Assembly (NCBI GenBank): GCA_038065635.1
Contig: JBBTQP010000001.1
Coordinates: 1-7,101, forward strand
Length of the DNA: 7,101 nt
Direction of reading: 5' to 3'
Source of the DNA: JAHJFW01 sp038065635
GTDB lineage: Bacteria > Patescibacteriota > Patescibacteriia > 2-12-FULL-60-25
Under the pieces are notes generated by a model, which was not told where the DNA came from, did no database searches, and was given only the letters and a program-made list of their open reading frames with translations. Shown in pieces: positions 1 through 5,846 of the stretch. A program made the translations under genes and the position numbers. How positions within the stretch are numbered: position 1 is the stretch's first letter; the number at the start of each line of letters is the position of its first letter.

Positions 1-117
1 CGCCCCTGCTGGGGCTCGCAATGACGGAGGGGGATAGATTGCCACGCCCCTGCTGGGGCTCGCAATGACGGAGAGACTGGATTGCCACGCCTTTTAGTAT
101 ATTGGCTACGCAATGAC
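1..117. repeat. Three dispersed palindromic repeats (ATTGCCACG...CGCAATGAC family)
   Basis: Three same-orientation copies lie at 1-25 (cut by the window edge), 37-69 and 80-117. The full copies start GATTGCCACG and end CGCAATGAC, so the outer ATTGC/GCAAT arms pair. Copies 1 and 2 share the inner hairpin GCCCC-TGCT-GGGGC. Copy 3 has a different AT-rich centre flanked by GCC/GGC. Separators are short (11 and 10 nt). The same family recurs at 2111-2285. It resembles the widespread intergenic TCATTGCGAG...GTGGCAATC repeats of many bacterial genomes. It follows the stop of the transketolase gene. I see no coding sequence in 1-146. Confidence 0.85.
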
Positions 118-146
118 ATAAATAGTATTTGGCTCACAAAGATAAT

Positions 147-1010
147 TTATTTCGTGTGTTCTTTCTTTAGTTTTTTCTCAATTTCCTTCAATTCTCCCAG
201 CGCCTCCTCCGCCTGTCCGGGTTTGAACGGTTGGCTGTGCCAGAGGAAGTTGTTTTCCATGTAAGAAACTCCGCGACCGGGGATGGTGTGCGCGATGATA
301 CAGATTGGTTTTTGGTGGATTTTTTTCGCTTCTCCTAAAGCGCGCGCCACGTCCGCGATCTCGTTTCCATTGCATTCGATAACATGCCAGTTGAACGCCT
401 CGTACTTCGCGTGCAGTGGCTCGAGCGGCATTATGTCTTCCGTATCGCCGTCGATTTGAATGTTATTGCGATCGATGATGCAGATCAGATTGTCCAGGCG
501 GTTTTTTCCGGCAAATAGTACTGCCTCCCAGTGGATTCCGGCCTCGTGTTCCGCATCGGAAGTCGCGCAGTATACGCGCCACTTCTTTTTATCCATTTTC
601 GCGACAAGCGCCATTCCGGCCGCCTGTCCCAATCCTGATCCAAGAGGGCCGGAAGTCGTCTCCGTTCCTGGAAGTCGAAGGCGTTCCGGATGTCCCTGAA
701 GGCGAGTGCCGAGTTTGCGGAGAGTATCGAGTTCCGATACCGGAAAATATCCCGCCTCTGCCATGGCCGCGTATCTCACAGGGCAAATATGTCCGTTAGA
801 CAAGATGAGTCGATCGCGACTTTCCCATTCCGGATTTTTCGGGTCGTGTTTGAGTTCGTGAAAATACAGAACAGTGAACACGTCCGCCATTCCAAGCGCT
901 CCGCCTTGGTGTCCGCTCTTTGCCGTCGCAACCATGGAGATCACATGCTGTCGGAGGCGATTTGCCATGAGCTCCAGCTTCTTAATTTTTTTCTCGTGTA
1001 AATGAGGCAT
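147..1010 (-). CDS. Transketolase, N-terminal (TPP-binding) subunit
   Basis: This 287-aa protein covers only the N-terminal, thiamine-diphosphate-binding half of transketolase, which transfers two-carbon ketol units between sugar phosphates in the non-oxidative pentose phosphate pathway. Visible family motifs are KSGHQGGALG (31-40), SNGH (71-74), GHPE (106-109), TSGPLGSGLG (119-128), DNLICIIDRNNIQIDG (173-188), HTIPGRGVSYME (241-252) and a late WH (257-258). The Mg/TPP motif is unusual: where the family has GDGE this protein has SDAE (151-154), keeping the Asp but losing both glycines. Split transketolases need a separate C-terminal (Pyr plus C) subunit; none is in the window, and the next position in transcription order is filled by repeats. 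The ATG at 1010 was chosen because it precedes the first conserved helix; an ATG at residue 15 is possible. No Shine-Dalgarno is visible. Confidence 0.93.
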   Translation of the reverse strand: MPHLHEKKIKKLELMANRLRQHVISMVATAKSGHQGGALGMADVFTVLYFHELKHDPKNPEWESRDRLILSNGHICPVRYAAMAEAGYFPVSELDTLRKLGTRLQGHPERLRLPGTETTSGPLGSGLGQAAGMALVAKMDKKKWRVYCATSDAEHEAGIHWEAVLFAGKNRLDNLICIIDRNNIQIDGDTEDIMPLEPLHAKYEAFNWHVIECNGNEIADVARALGEAKKIHQKPICIIAHTIPGRGVSYMENNFLWHSQPFKPGQAEEALGELKEIEKKLKKEHTK

Positions 1011-1019
1011 ATGTTATTT

Positions 1020-1073
1020 GTAGGGGCGGGCTTGTCCCGCCCTCCCCACGTAGGGGCGCATGGCGTGCGCCCC
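1020..1073. repeat. Two adjacent GTAGGGGCG-type palindromes
   Basis: Two perfect hairpins sit in the 70-nt gap between the DUF4349 stop and the transketolase start. The first pairs GGGCGGG (1024-1030) with CCCGCCC (1036-1042) around CTTGT. The second pairs GGGGCGCA (1053-1060) with TGCGCCCC (1066-1073) around TGGCG. Both begin with GTAGGGGCG, so they look like two members of one repeat family with different stems. Neither is followed by a T run, so they are not classic terminators, though such GC-rich stems could pause polymerase or protect the DUF4349 mRNA end. This is a second repeat family, distinct from the one at 1-117. Confidence 0.8.
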
Positions 1074-1080
1074 GCATTCG

Positions 1081-2040
1081 TTACCTAATACGTCGGATAA
1101 ATCTCTTCACAATTTTCCATCCCAACCAAAGGAAAAGCGCGACGAGGAGTGCGATCGGAACCAAGAGCCCGATTAGCGCGATAATCAGACGGATCACGAA
1201 GTTAACGAGTCCTTGCAGTGCCACGACGAGTTCTCGCATGGCTTGGCGGAAAACCTCGAGCGGCTTCCAAGTTTTTTCCGGAAACTCTACGCGCGTATCT
1301 TCGGTGAGCGAGACGCTGATGGTCGCAAGATCAGTCCGATTTTCCATGTAGCGTTTTCGTGCTTCCAGTCTCTCGATTTCTCCTCTCGTTTGGTTTAGTT
1401 GCTGCGTAACGGCGAGGATGTCTTCGACACTTCCTGTTCGTTTCAGAAGATCGAGGTATGAAGATTCTGCGGCGCGCGCGTTTCGGATGTCAGCTTCCAG
1501 ATCAACGAATTCGGACGTTACGTCCTGACCCTGCACGGTGGCAGAGAGGACGACGGTGGCCGTGGATTTCAGATCTCGCATGGCGTCGTCGAAAGATTTT
1601 GCCGGAACGCGGACCGTTGCCCAAGCCGAACGAGGGCCTGCGCCGGGATCGCTGATGGAAGATGACTCCACGAATCCGCCTTTCGCGCTCGCGATGCGAT
1701 CAATTTCTTCCAATCCTTTTGCCGCATCAGCCACTCGAAGCGAAAGGTCTCCGGTTTTGATGATGCGTTGAAGCGTTTCAGCGTTGCCGCTTGGAGCTGG
1801 GACGGAGCTTTTGTAAGCCGACACTATTCCGGCGTCAGCAACCGCCATTCGTTCTTCAGGAAACATCGGCGCGACTGATCCGATAAAACCGCCGGACGAT
1901 CCGATAAGCGGTTGCGGCTTCGGGCTGGAAAAGACGCTTGTGAACGCCGAGACTATTAACGTAACGCAGACGGCTAGCGCGGCGAGATAGACGATCCAAG
2001 CTGTTACGCTGGGACGTCGTTTTGGTGTGTTTTGTATCAT
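1081..2040 (-). CDS. DUF4349 domain membrane protein
   Basis: The 319-aa protein matches the DUF4349 family as I know it: an N-terminal membrane segment (about 14-33), a low-complexity linker (35-85), the domain from about 88 to 255, then a long hydrophobic segment (about 281-312) and a basic tail (KRFIRRIR). Recognisable stretches are KTGDLSLRV (95-103), the ATVRVPAKSFDDAM block (141-154), and a helical section of about 175-235 with heptad character (VDLEADIRNARAAE, IERLEARKR) that probably forms a coiled-coil hairpin. Function is unknown; topology suggests an extracytoplasmic domain between two membrane anchors. I chose the ATG at 2040 because a longer open frame up to 2229 runs through a terminator and palindromic repeats. 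A TGCTACACT element lies 12 nt upstream. It is a separate transcription unit from the genes to its right. Confidence 0.85.
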   Translation of the reverse strand: MIQNTPKRRPSVTAWIVYLAALAVCVTLIVSAFTSVFSSPKPQPLIGSSGGFIGSVAPMFPEERMAVADAGIVSAYKSSVPAPSGNAETLQRIIKTGDLSLRVADAAKGLEEIDRIASAKGGFVESSSISDPGAGPRSAWATVRVPAKSFDDAMRDLKSTATVVLSATVQGQDVTSEFVDLEADIRNARAAESSYLDLLKRTGSVEDILAVTQQLNQTRGEIERLEARKRYMENRTDLATISVSLTEDTRVEFPEKTWKPLEVFRQAMRELVVALQGLVNFVIRLIIALIGLLVPIALLVALFLWLGWKIVKRFIRRIR

Positions 2041-2052
2041 ATGATTGATAGG

Positions 2053-2061
2053 AGTGTAGCA
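2053..2061 (-). promoter_or_regulatory. Extended -10 element for the DUF4349 gene
   Basis: The minus strand reads TGCTACACT, an extended -10 (TGn plus TACACT, 4 of 6 matches to TATAAT), 12 nt before the ATG at 2040. Transcription would start about 5 nt before the ATG. It lies just past the terminator at 2075-2105, which fits a fresh transcription unit. The only upstream -35 candidate is the T run of that terminator. The same TGnTACACT is found before rpiB. Confidence 0.4.
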
Positions 2062-2074
2062 CTCACGGCAATAG

Positions 2075-2105
2075 AAAAAAACCGCCCCGGTTTTGCCGAA
2101 GCGGT
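2075..2105 (-). terminator. Intrinsic terminator ending the minus-strand surface-protein unit
   Basis: Read on the minus strand, ACCGC (2105-2101) pairs with GCGGT (2085-2081), and an inner CGG/CCG pair encloses a short A-rich loop. Seven Ts follow directly (2081-2075). This is a textbook Rho-independent terminator. It lies about 210 nt past the cupredoxin stop, beyond four palindromic repeats, and 35 nt before the DUF4349 ATG, so it ends the upstream unit and insulates DUF4349. Confidence 0.8.
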
Positions 2106-2110
2106 CTGCT

Positions 2111-2285
2111 GTCATTGCGAGAAGGCTTGTGCGACGTGGCAATCTCATCCATCTGTCATTGCGAGCCCCAGAAGGGGCGCGGCAATTATCACTCTTATTA
2201 GATTGCCACGTCGTTGCTACTCCTCGCAATGACAGTTAACCTAGATTGCCACGTCGTCCGCTTTAGGCGGACTCCTCGCAATGAC
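2111..2285. repeat. Cluster of four palindromic repeats in two orientations
   Basis: Four copies of the family seen at 1-117 fill most of the 274-nt gap between the cupredoxin and DUF4349 genes. Copies at 2111-2145 and 2155-2187 read GTCATTGCGAG...GGCAATT/C. Copies at 2201-2233 and 2244-2285 read GATTGCCACG...CGCAATGAC, the opposite orientation, so the cluster is itself inverted. Ends are conserved and centres vary: CCCC-AGAA-GGGG in the second copy, GTCCGC-TTTAG-GCGGAC in the fourth. The remainder of the gap holds only the terminator and promoter listed separately. Spacing is irregular, so this is not a CRISPR array. Confidence 0.88.
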
Positions 2286-2314
2286 ACGCTCTAATTAGAT
2301 GATTCCACTATCAG

Positions 2315-3112
2315 TTAGTTCACTACGTTGATTGTTCCGTTCATGCCCGTGTGAATACCGCAGTGGTAGTCGAACGAACCGGTAGAAGTGAACGTTTTGC
2401 TATAGGTTTGCCCTGGTCGCAGAGTTCCGGAATCAATCGAGCCGCCTACGACCGTATGATCGTTGATATCGCGGTTCGTCCAAACAACAGTTGATCCTTT
2501 TTTGACCGTTGTTGAAACCGGTACGAATCCCGTTGAGACTCCGCCAACGGTGATCGTGACCATGGTTTCATCGAACTGCTTATCTAAGGCGATCGTCTGC
2601 GTCTGCGTCATCACGTTGGCAGGTGTGAAGTCGGAAGATTGGTCAAGCTGTGTGCCTACTTTATAGTTCACGAAAAACGCATCCGGAACGTCCTCGATTT
2701 TTTGCTTCCAGTTTAAGCCATAAAGCGTTTCCGCCATTTCTTGCGTTGGAACCCAGCGAAGCATTCCACCTTGATCGACAGCGTACACTTTTGGATCGGT
2801 CGTTATTTTCACCATCTTTACACCTGGGCGGTAGGTGACGTTTGAAAGGCCGAGAGGAATTGAACCGAGTTGAGCATCGGGGATCGTTTTCACTTTCGAG
2901 AAATCAGTGTACCAAGTGAAATATGTCTTTTCGTTCGGAAAAACATATCGGCGTCCATCCGGAGCAAAATAGTACACGGTGTTGATCGTTACGCCGCGAA
3001 TTAGTTCGCCCGTGGAAAAGGCGCTGGTCGTTGTCGCGTTTCCTGCGAAAGGAAATGCGAGCGATGCTGTGCTGACGGCAATCGCCAGGAAGCGGTTAAT
3101 GGAATTGCGCAT
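2315..3112 (-). CDS. Secreted cupredoxin (type 1 copper) with CPR surface module
   Basis: The 265-aa protein has a signal peptide (hydrophobic 8-23, likely cleaved after GNA at 24-26). Residues about 36-154 are a module shared with the next gene upstream, with core YVFPNEKTYFTWY (56-68) and KITTDPKVYAV (102-112). The C-terminus from about 184 is a plastocyanin-like cupredoxin. The expected type 1 copper ligands are all present: His219 in NDHTV, then Cys251, His254 and Met257 in YHCGIHTGM, with the amicyanin-like C-x2-H-x2-M spacing. It should bind one copper outside the cell and carry electrons or handle copper; the redox partner is not visible. The start at 3112 gives a proper signal peptide. 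It lies 43 nt after the paralogous gene, with no convincing promoter or Shine-Dalgarno of its own, so co-transcription is likely. Copper binding is inferred from ligands; the function of the first module is unknown. Confidence 0.88.
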   Translation of the reverse strand: MRNSINRFLAIAVSTASLAFPFAGNATTTSAFSTGELIRGVTINTVYYFAPDGRRYVFPNEKTYFTWYTDFSKVKTIPDAQLGSIPLGLSNVTYRPGVKMVKITTDPKVYAVDQGGMLRWVPTQEMAETLYGLNWKQKIEDVPDAFFVNYKVGTQLDQSSDFTPANVMTQTQTIALDKQFDETMVTITVGGVSTGFVPVSTTVKKGSTVVWTNRDINDHTVVGGSIDSGTLRPGQTYSKTFTSTGSFDYHCGIHTGMNGTINVVN

Positions 3113-3155
3113 ATTTTGTTGCTTAGGAATAAAAGGTTTTTTGCTGTTAATTCGT

Positions 3156-4544
3156 TTAATTTACCGTAATGATCGCATTGCTACTTGTGGCGCTTTGACC
3201 AAGAGCGTCCGTGGCGCGGCCGCTAAAGACCAATGTTCCCGCTTCTTGCCACGGCCCGGTGATTATCGTACACGGCGCTCCGCTTTGGCACGTTTTTATA
3301 ACCGAGAAGTCTTTGAGGACCTCTATTTGAGTGATACCGTCATCATCACTCGCGGATACGGTTACGTCCACAGTCTCTCCTTTGTAGATCGATGCCTTTC
3401 CAATACCTACGGTTACAATCGGAGAGTCGTTTGAGCCGATAGTTACGGTTTTATGCGGTGTTAAGTATGTGCGGCCAAGAGTGTCAGTCACTTTTCCATA
3501 GTAGTCGTACACGGTTCCGACCGCTCCGGTGAGCTGTTCGCTCCATCGGCACTGGCGAATGCTTGACGCGCAAGCTCTGATGGATACGTTATCCTTGTAG
3601 ATGTCGGTTCTAAGAATCGCGATCGACACATCCGCGTCCACGGTGATCCCTGCGGATTGATTTTGCCTGATGATTGCGCGATCGATCGTAATCGATGCGA
3701 GACCGCTCGAGCTGTTGTCGAGTGCGACGAGTACGGTTTGCGTTTTTATAGTTGAATCAACAGCGTAAGCTTTTGCTTCTGCCGTGTATAACGACTTAGT
3801 GCCGGAAATAGGGATTATGACGTCTCCTACGCATGAGGAGGAGTTGCAGGATTGGATTAGTACTCCATCGAAAAACAGATCGATTTTTGAAATGCCGGAA
3901 GTTGAAGTCGCTACGGCCGTAAGAGTTTCAGTGTCGCCAGCGCGCACCGTCGCTTTGGATACTGATAATTGAAGTCCGCCAGTTGAAGTCGCGGCGGGAA
4001 TCGGAGCCGGTGACGGAGTTGGAGTCGCGATAACGAACGTCGATTGGATGTTGTTCGCGCCGCTTAAAATCGACGAACGATCAAAGTCCGCTGCAACGGA
4101 AATATCAGTGCCAAGCATGTAGTTGATGAAAAACGTGTCTGGAATATCCTCTACGACTGTCGCCCAAGCCGAACTGTATAATTCCGTCGCCAACGCTTCG
4201 GTTTTGATCCAGCGTAACTGTTTATAGGGCCCGACCGCATACACTTTCGGATCCGTCGTGATCTTCACAAGTTTTACTGTCGGACGATACGTCACGTTTC
4301 CTCCAATCATAAGAGCCGCAAGCTCGCTGTCCGTCACGGTTTTGACGGATGAGAAGTCGCTATACCACGTGAAGTAAGTTTTTTCCGTGGGAAACACGTA
4401 TCGCTTTCCGTCTTGTGCGTAGTAGTAGACGGAAGGACCGGACGCTTTGATGAGATCGCCAGGGGAGAGCGTGGCGGCGTGAACCGGTGCTGTCATGAAC
4501 ATGCTCATCATCAGCAGGCCTAAAAGAAGAGTACGCAATTTCAT
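3156..4544 (-). CDS. Secreted surface protein: CPR module plus three Ig-like repeats
   Basis: This 462-aa protein has a signal peptide (1-23, VHA then ATLS), a first module (about 29-146) closely similar to that of the downstream cupredoxin, a Pro/Thr/Ser linker (TPTPSPAPIPAATS, 174-187), and three consecutive beta-rich repeats of about 87 residues at roughly 191-276, 283-369 and 375-462. Each repeat follows an Ig-like pattern: a first strand with T/I-hydrophobic spacing, a middle I-D-hydrophobic stretch ending I-x-x-C, a second Cys 5-7 residues later, and a final A-x-D/T strand. The cysteine pairs are 233/238, 325/332 and 419/425; the mature protein has no others. The likely role is cell-surface display or adhesion, but no ligand can be named. 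I preferred the ATG at 4544 over one six codons upstream because MKLR opens a standard signal peptide and a -10-like element covers the upstream site. Confidence 0.85.
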   Translation of the reverse strand: MKLRTLLLGLLMMSMFMTAPVHAATLSPGDLIKASGPSVYYYAQDGKRYVFPTEKTYFTWYSDFSSVKTVTDSELAALMIGGNVTYRPTVKLVKITTDPKVYAVGPYKQLRWIKTEALATELYSSAWATVVEDIPDTFFINYMLGTDISVAADFDRSSILSGANNIQSTFVIATPTPSPAPIPAATSTGGLQLSVSKATVRAGDTETLTAVATSTSGISKIDLFFDGVLIQSCNSSSCVGDVIIPISGTKSLYTAEAKAYAVDSTIKTQTVLVALDNSSSGLASITIDRAIIRQNQSAGITVDADVSIAILRTDIYKDNVSIRACASSIRQCRWSEQLTGAVGTVYDYYGKVTDTLGRTYLTPHKTVTIGSNDSPIVTVGIGKASIYKGETVDVTVSASDDDGITQIEVLKDFSVIKTCQSGAPCTIITGPWQEAGTLVFSGRATDALGQSATSSNAIITVN

Positions 4545-4552
4545 ATGCAGAC

Positions 4553-4561
4553 AGGATAGCA
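4553..4561 (-). promoter_or_regulatory. Extended -10 element for the surface-protein gene
   Basis: The minus strand carries TGCTATCCT (TGn plus TATCCT, 4 of 6 to consensus), 8 nt before the ATG at 4544, just after the rpe stop at 4589. It would give an almost leaderless mRNA and let the surface pair be expressed apart from rpiB-rpe. No good -35 is visible and read-through from rpe is also possible. Confidence 0.35.
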
Positions 4562-4588
4562 AAAAAATAAAGATTCGTCCCGTAATGT

Positions 4589-5224
4589 TTAGAGCAGACC
4601 TTGCATCCTCTTTCCCTCCGCAACCGGATCTTCCGCTTTGAAGATCGCGCCTGCCGCGCAGAATCTGCTTATGCCGGCGGCGAGTAATGTTGGGATGGTC
4701 TCGGAGTTTACGTTTATGTCGAATCCGAGCGGGACGTTTGGCCAGCGTGAGTGAATTTCAGCGGCTCGTTTTATGGATTGCGGTTGAAGTTTTTGTCCGG
4801 AAAATCCGGGAGACGCTCCCATTATCAGAATTTCATCGAGGGACTTCGTGTACTGCGCGAGTTTATCGATAGGAGTCTCTGGAGAGATAGCAAGTCCGGC
4901 TTCTTTATTGAGTGCATGAACGCGCGTGATTTGCGTCGCGTGGTCGATCGGCGCTTCCAGATGCCAGATATATCGGAAGACGGACGAGATATCCGAAGTC
5001 TCCTCAACGTATCGTCCAGGATCCATCACCATTAGATGAAGTTCAAATTTCGCCGAAGTTTTCAGCCGACGCAAAACATTCACGTCAAACCACGTCCTAT
5101 TAGGAACGAACGCCCCGTCCATCACGTCGATTTGCAATATTGGAAAATCCGTTTCCATGAGCGAGACGCGATCGCGAAAGGTTTTTTCGTCGTGGACAAG
5201 AAGAGCTGGAATTAGTTGATTCAT
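4589..5224 (-). CDS. rpe: Ribulose-phosphate 3-epimerase family protein (divergent)
   Basis: A 211-aa TIM-barrel protein of normal family length. Rpe interconverts ribulose-5-P and xylulose-5-P using two aspartates around a metal ion. Family landmarks are IDVMDGAFVPN (32-42), ELHLMV (61-66), HLEA (88-91), PETP (115-118), the phosphate-binding PGFSGQ (139-144), FDIN (168-171) and AAGAIF (190-195). The catalytic aspartates are Asp33 and Asp169, and metal ligand His63 is kept. Two usual features differ: the His two residues before the first Asp is Gln31, and the DGG around the second Asp is DIN. The fold is clear, but metal use or substrate may have shifted. It lies 51 nt after rpiB, suggesting one transcript for two consecutive pentose-phosphate steps. 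Its ATG at 5224 is set by a strong Shine-Dalgarno sequence. Confidence 0.87.
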   Translation of the reverse strand: MNQLIPALLVHDEKTFRDRVSLMETDFPILQIDVMDGAFVPNRTWFDVNVLRRLKTSAKFELHLMVMDPGRYVEETSDISSVFRYIWHLEAPIDHATQITRVHALNKEAGLAISPETPIDKLAQYTKSLDEILIMGASPGFSGQKLQPQSIKRAAEIHSRWPNVPLGFDINVNSETIPTLLAAGISRFCAAGAIFKAEDPVAEGKRMQGLL

Positions 5225-5232
5225 ATCACGTC

Positions 5233-5253
5233 CCCCTCCTTACGAAGGAGGGG
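5233..5253 (-). promoter_or_regulatory. rpe Shine-Dalgarno inside a perfect palindrome
   Basis: On the minus strand CCCCTCCTT pairs with AAGGAGGGG around a CGT loop (9 bp, perfect). The second arm contains AAGGAGG (plus-strand 5235-5241), a full match to the Shine-Dalgarno consensus, ending 10 nt before the rpe ATG at 5224. In the folded mRNA the ribosome site would be paired with the first arm. The element resembles a dispersed CCCTCCTT...AAGGAGGG repeat known from other bacteria, so it may be an insertion that became the ribosome site. It has no T run, so it is not a terminator. Confidence 0.6.
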
Positions 5254-5275
5254 TTAGGAGAGGTCTTTGGGAGGA

Positions 5276-5713
5276 TTATCCCAATAGCTTTACCCTCCTT
5301 TTGTGTCTCGCAGCTTTTGAAAACGCCGTAGTCAAGAATGCCTCGATCATCTTTAGCGCCTCTGTATTTTTCATTTTCCACCCCGAAAGCGCGATGATAT
5401 TCACGTCGTTGTGTTCGCGCGCCAGCTTCACTTCGTCGACGGAATGCGCGTCGAATGCCCGCGTACCTTTTACGCGGTTTGCGGCGATTGAGATCCCGAC
5501 TCCGCTTCCGCAGACGAGGATGCCTCGCACTTTCGGATTTTTTGAGACTGCTCGCGCGACTTCAAATCCAACTTTCGGATAATCGTCTCCGTCAACGAAA
5601 TTCGGTGTCAGATCGCGAACCTCCATTCGTTCGGAAGTGAGCGCTTGTTTGATTTTTTCTTTGAGCGCAAACCCCGCGTGATCCGCACCGATTGTAATGT
5701 AACTATGTTTCAT
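5276..5713 (-). CDS. rpiB: Ribose-5-phosphate isomerase B
   Basis: The 145-aa protein is a full-length RpiB/LacAB-type sugar-phosphate isomerase, converting ribulose-5-P and ribose-5-P. Motifs in order are IGADHAGFALK (8-18), DDYPKV (43-48), ILVCGSGVGISIAANRVKG (65-83) with the catalytic-base Cys68 and the anion-hole-like GSG loop, AREHNDVNII (98-107), and the C-terminal RHKRRV (136-141) whose basic residues contact phosphate. Ser70 replaces the more usual Thr. I chose the ATG at 5713 because conserved sequence begins at once (MKHSYITIGADH); a longer frame to 5782 adds 23 unrelated basic residues and covers the promoter. It is the first gene of the minus-strand run and is followed by rpe. Confidence 0.95.
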   Translation of the reverse strand: MKHSYITIGADHAGFALKEKIKQALTSERMEVRDLTPNFVDGDDYPKVGFEVARAVSKNPKVRGILVCGSGVGISIAANRVKGTRAFDAHSVDEVKLAREHNDVNIIALSGWKMKNTEALKMIEAFLTTAFSKAARHKRRVKLLG

Positions 5714-5719
5714 GCGGAC

Positions 5720-5748
5720 AGTGTAACATTTTTTCCTTATGTGGATAA
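5720..5748 (-). promoter_or_regulatory. Putative leaderless promoter of rpiB, overlapping a DnaA-box sequence
   Basis: On the minus strand TTATCC (5748-5743), a 17-nt spacer and TACACT (5725-5720) precede the ATG by only 6 nt. The -10 is extended (TGTTACACT). Transcription would start at or next to the A of the ATG, giving a leaderless mRNA, which fits the lack of a Shine-Dalgarno. The -35 matches TTGACA at only 3 of 6 positions. The same bases (5740-5748) read TTATCCACA, a perfect DnaA-box consensus. Confidence 0.4.
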
Positions 5749-5846
5749 GCCATCTTTTTCGTGTATTTACGGCATGTTGCAACGCAATGAATAAACATGG
5801 TAGCTATATAGTATGGAAAGAAAATAATTCACGAAGTGAAAAAAAT

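Noticed and set aside
1020..1073. Intrinsic terminators after the DUF4349 gene.
   Set aside because: The hairpins are strong but no T run follows on either strand; they fit a dispersed repeat family better.
2041..2229. A 63-codon N-terminal extension of the DUF4349 frame.
   Set aside because: It runs through the terminator and two palindromic repeats and lies upstream of the likely promoter; the membrane segment follows directly after the ATG at 2040.
2111..2285. Possible CRISPR array from the repeated units.
   Set aside because: Copies face both ways, have variable centres and irregular short gaps of 9-13 nt, and there are no cas genes.
2979..3434. A 151-aa plus-strand open frame spanning the gap between the two secreted proteins.
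   Set aside because: It is antisense to two well-supported genes and its translation resembles no protein I know; it is a shadow frame.
5740..5748. Replication origin suggested by a DnaA-box sequence.
   Set aside because: Only one box is present, with no cluster, no AT-rich unwinding region and no dnaA or dnaN nearby.
5714..5782. A longer RpiB start adding 23 residues.
   Set aside because: The extension is not family-like and overlaps the promoter; family sequence starts at the ATG at 5713.
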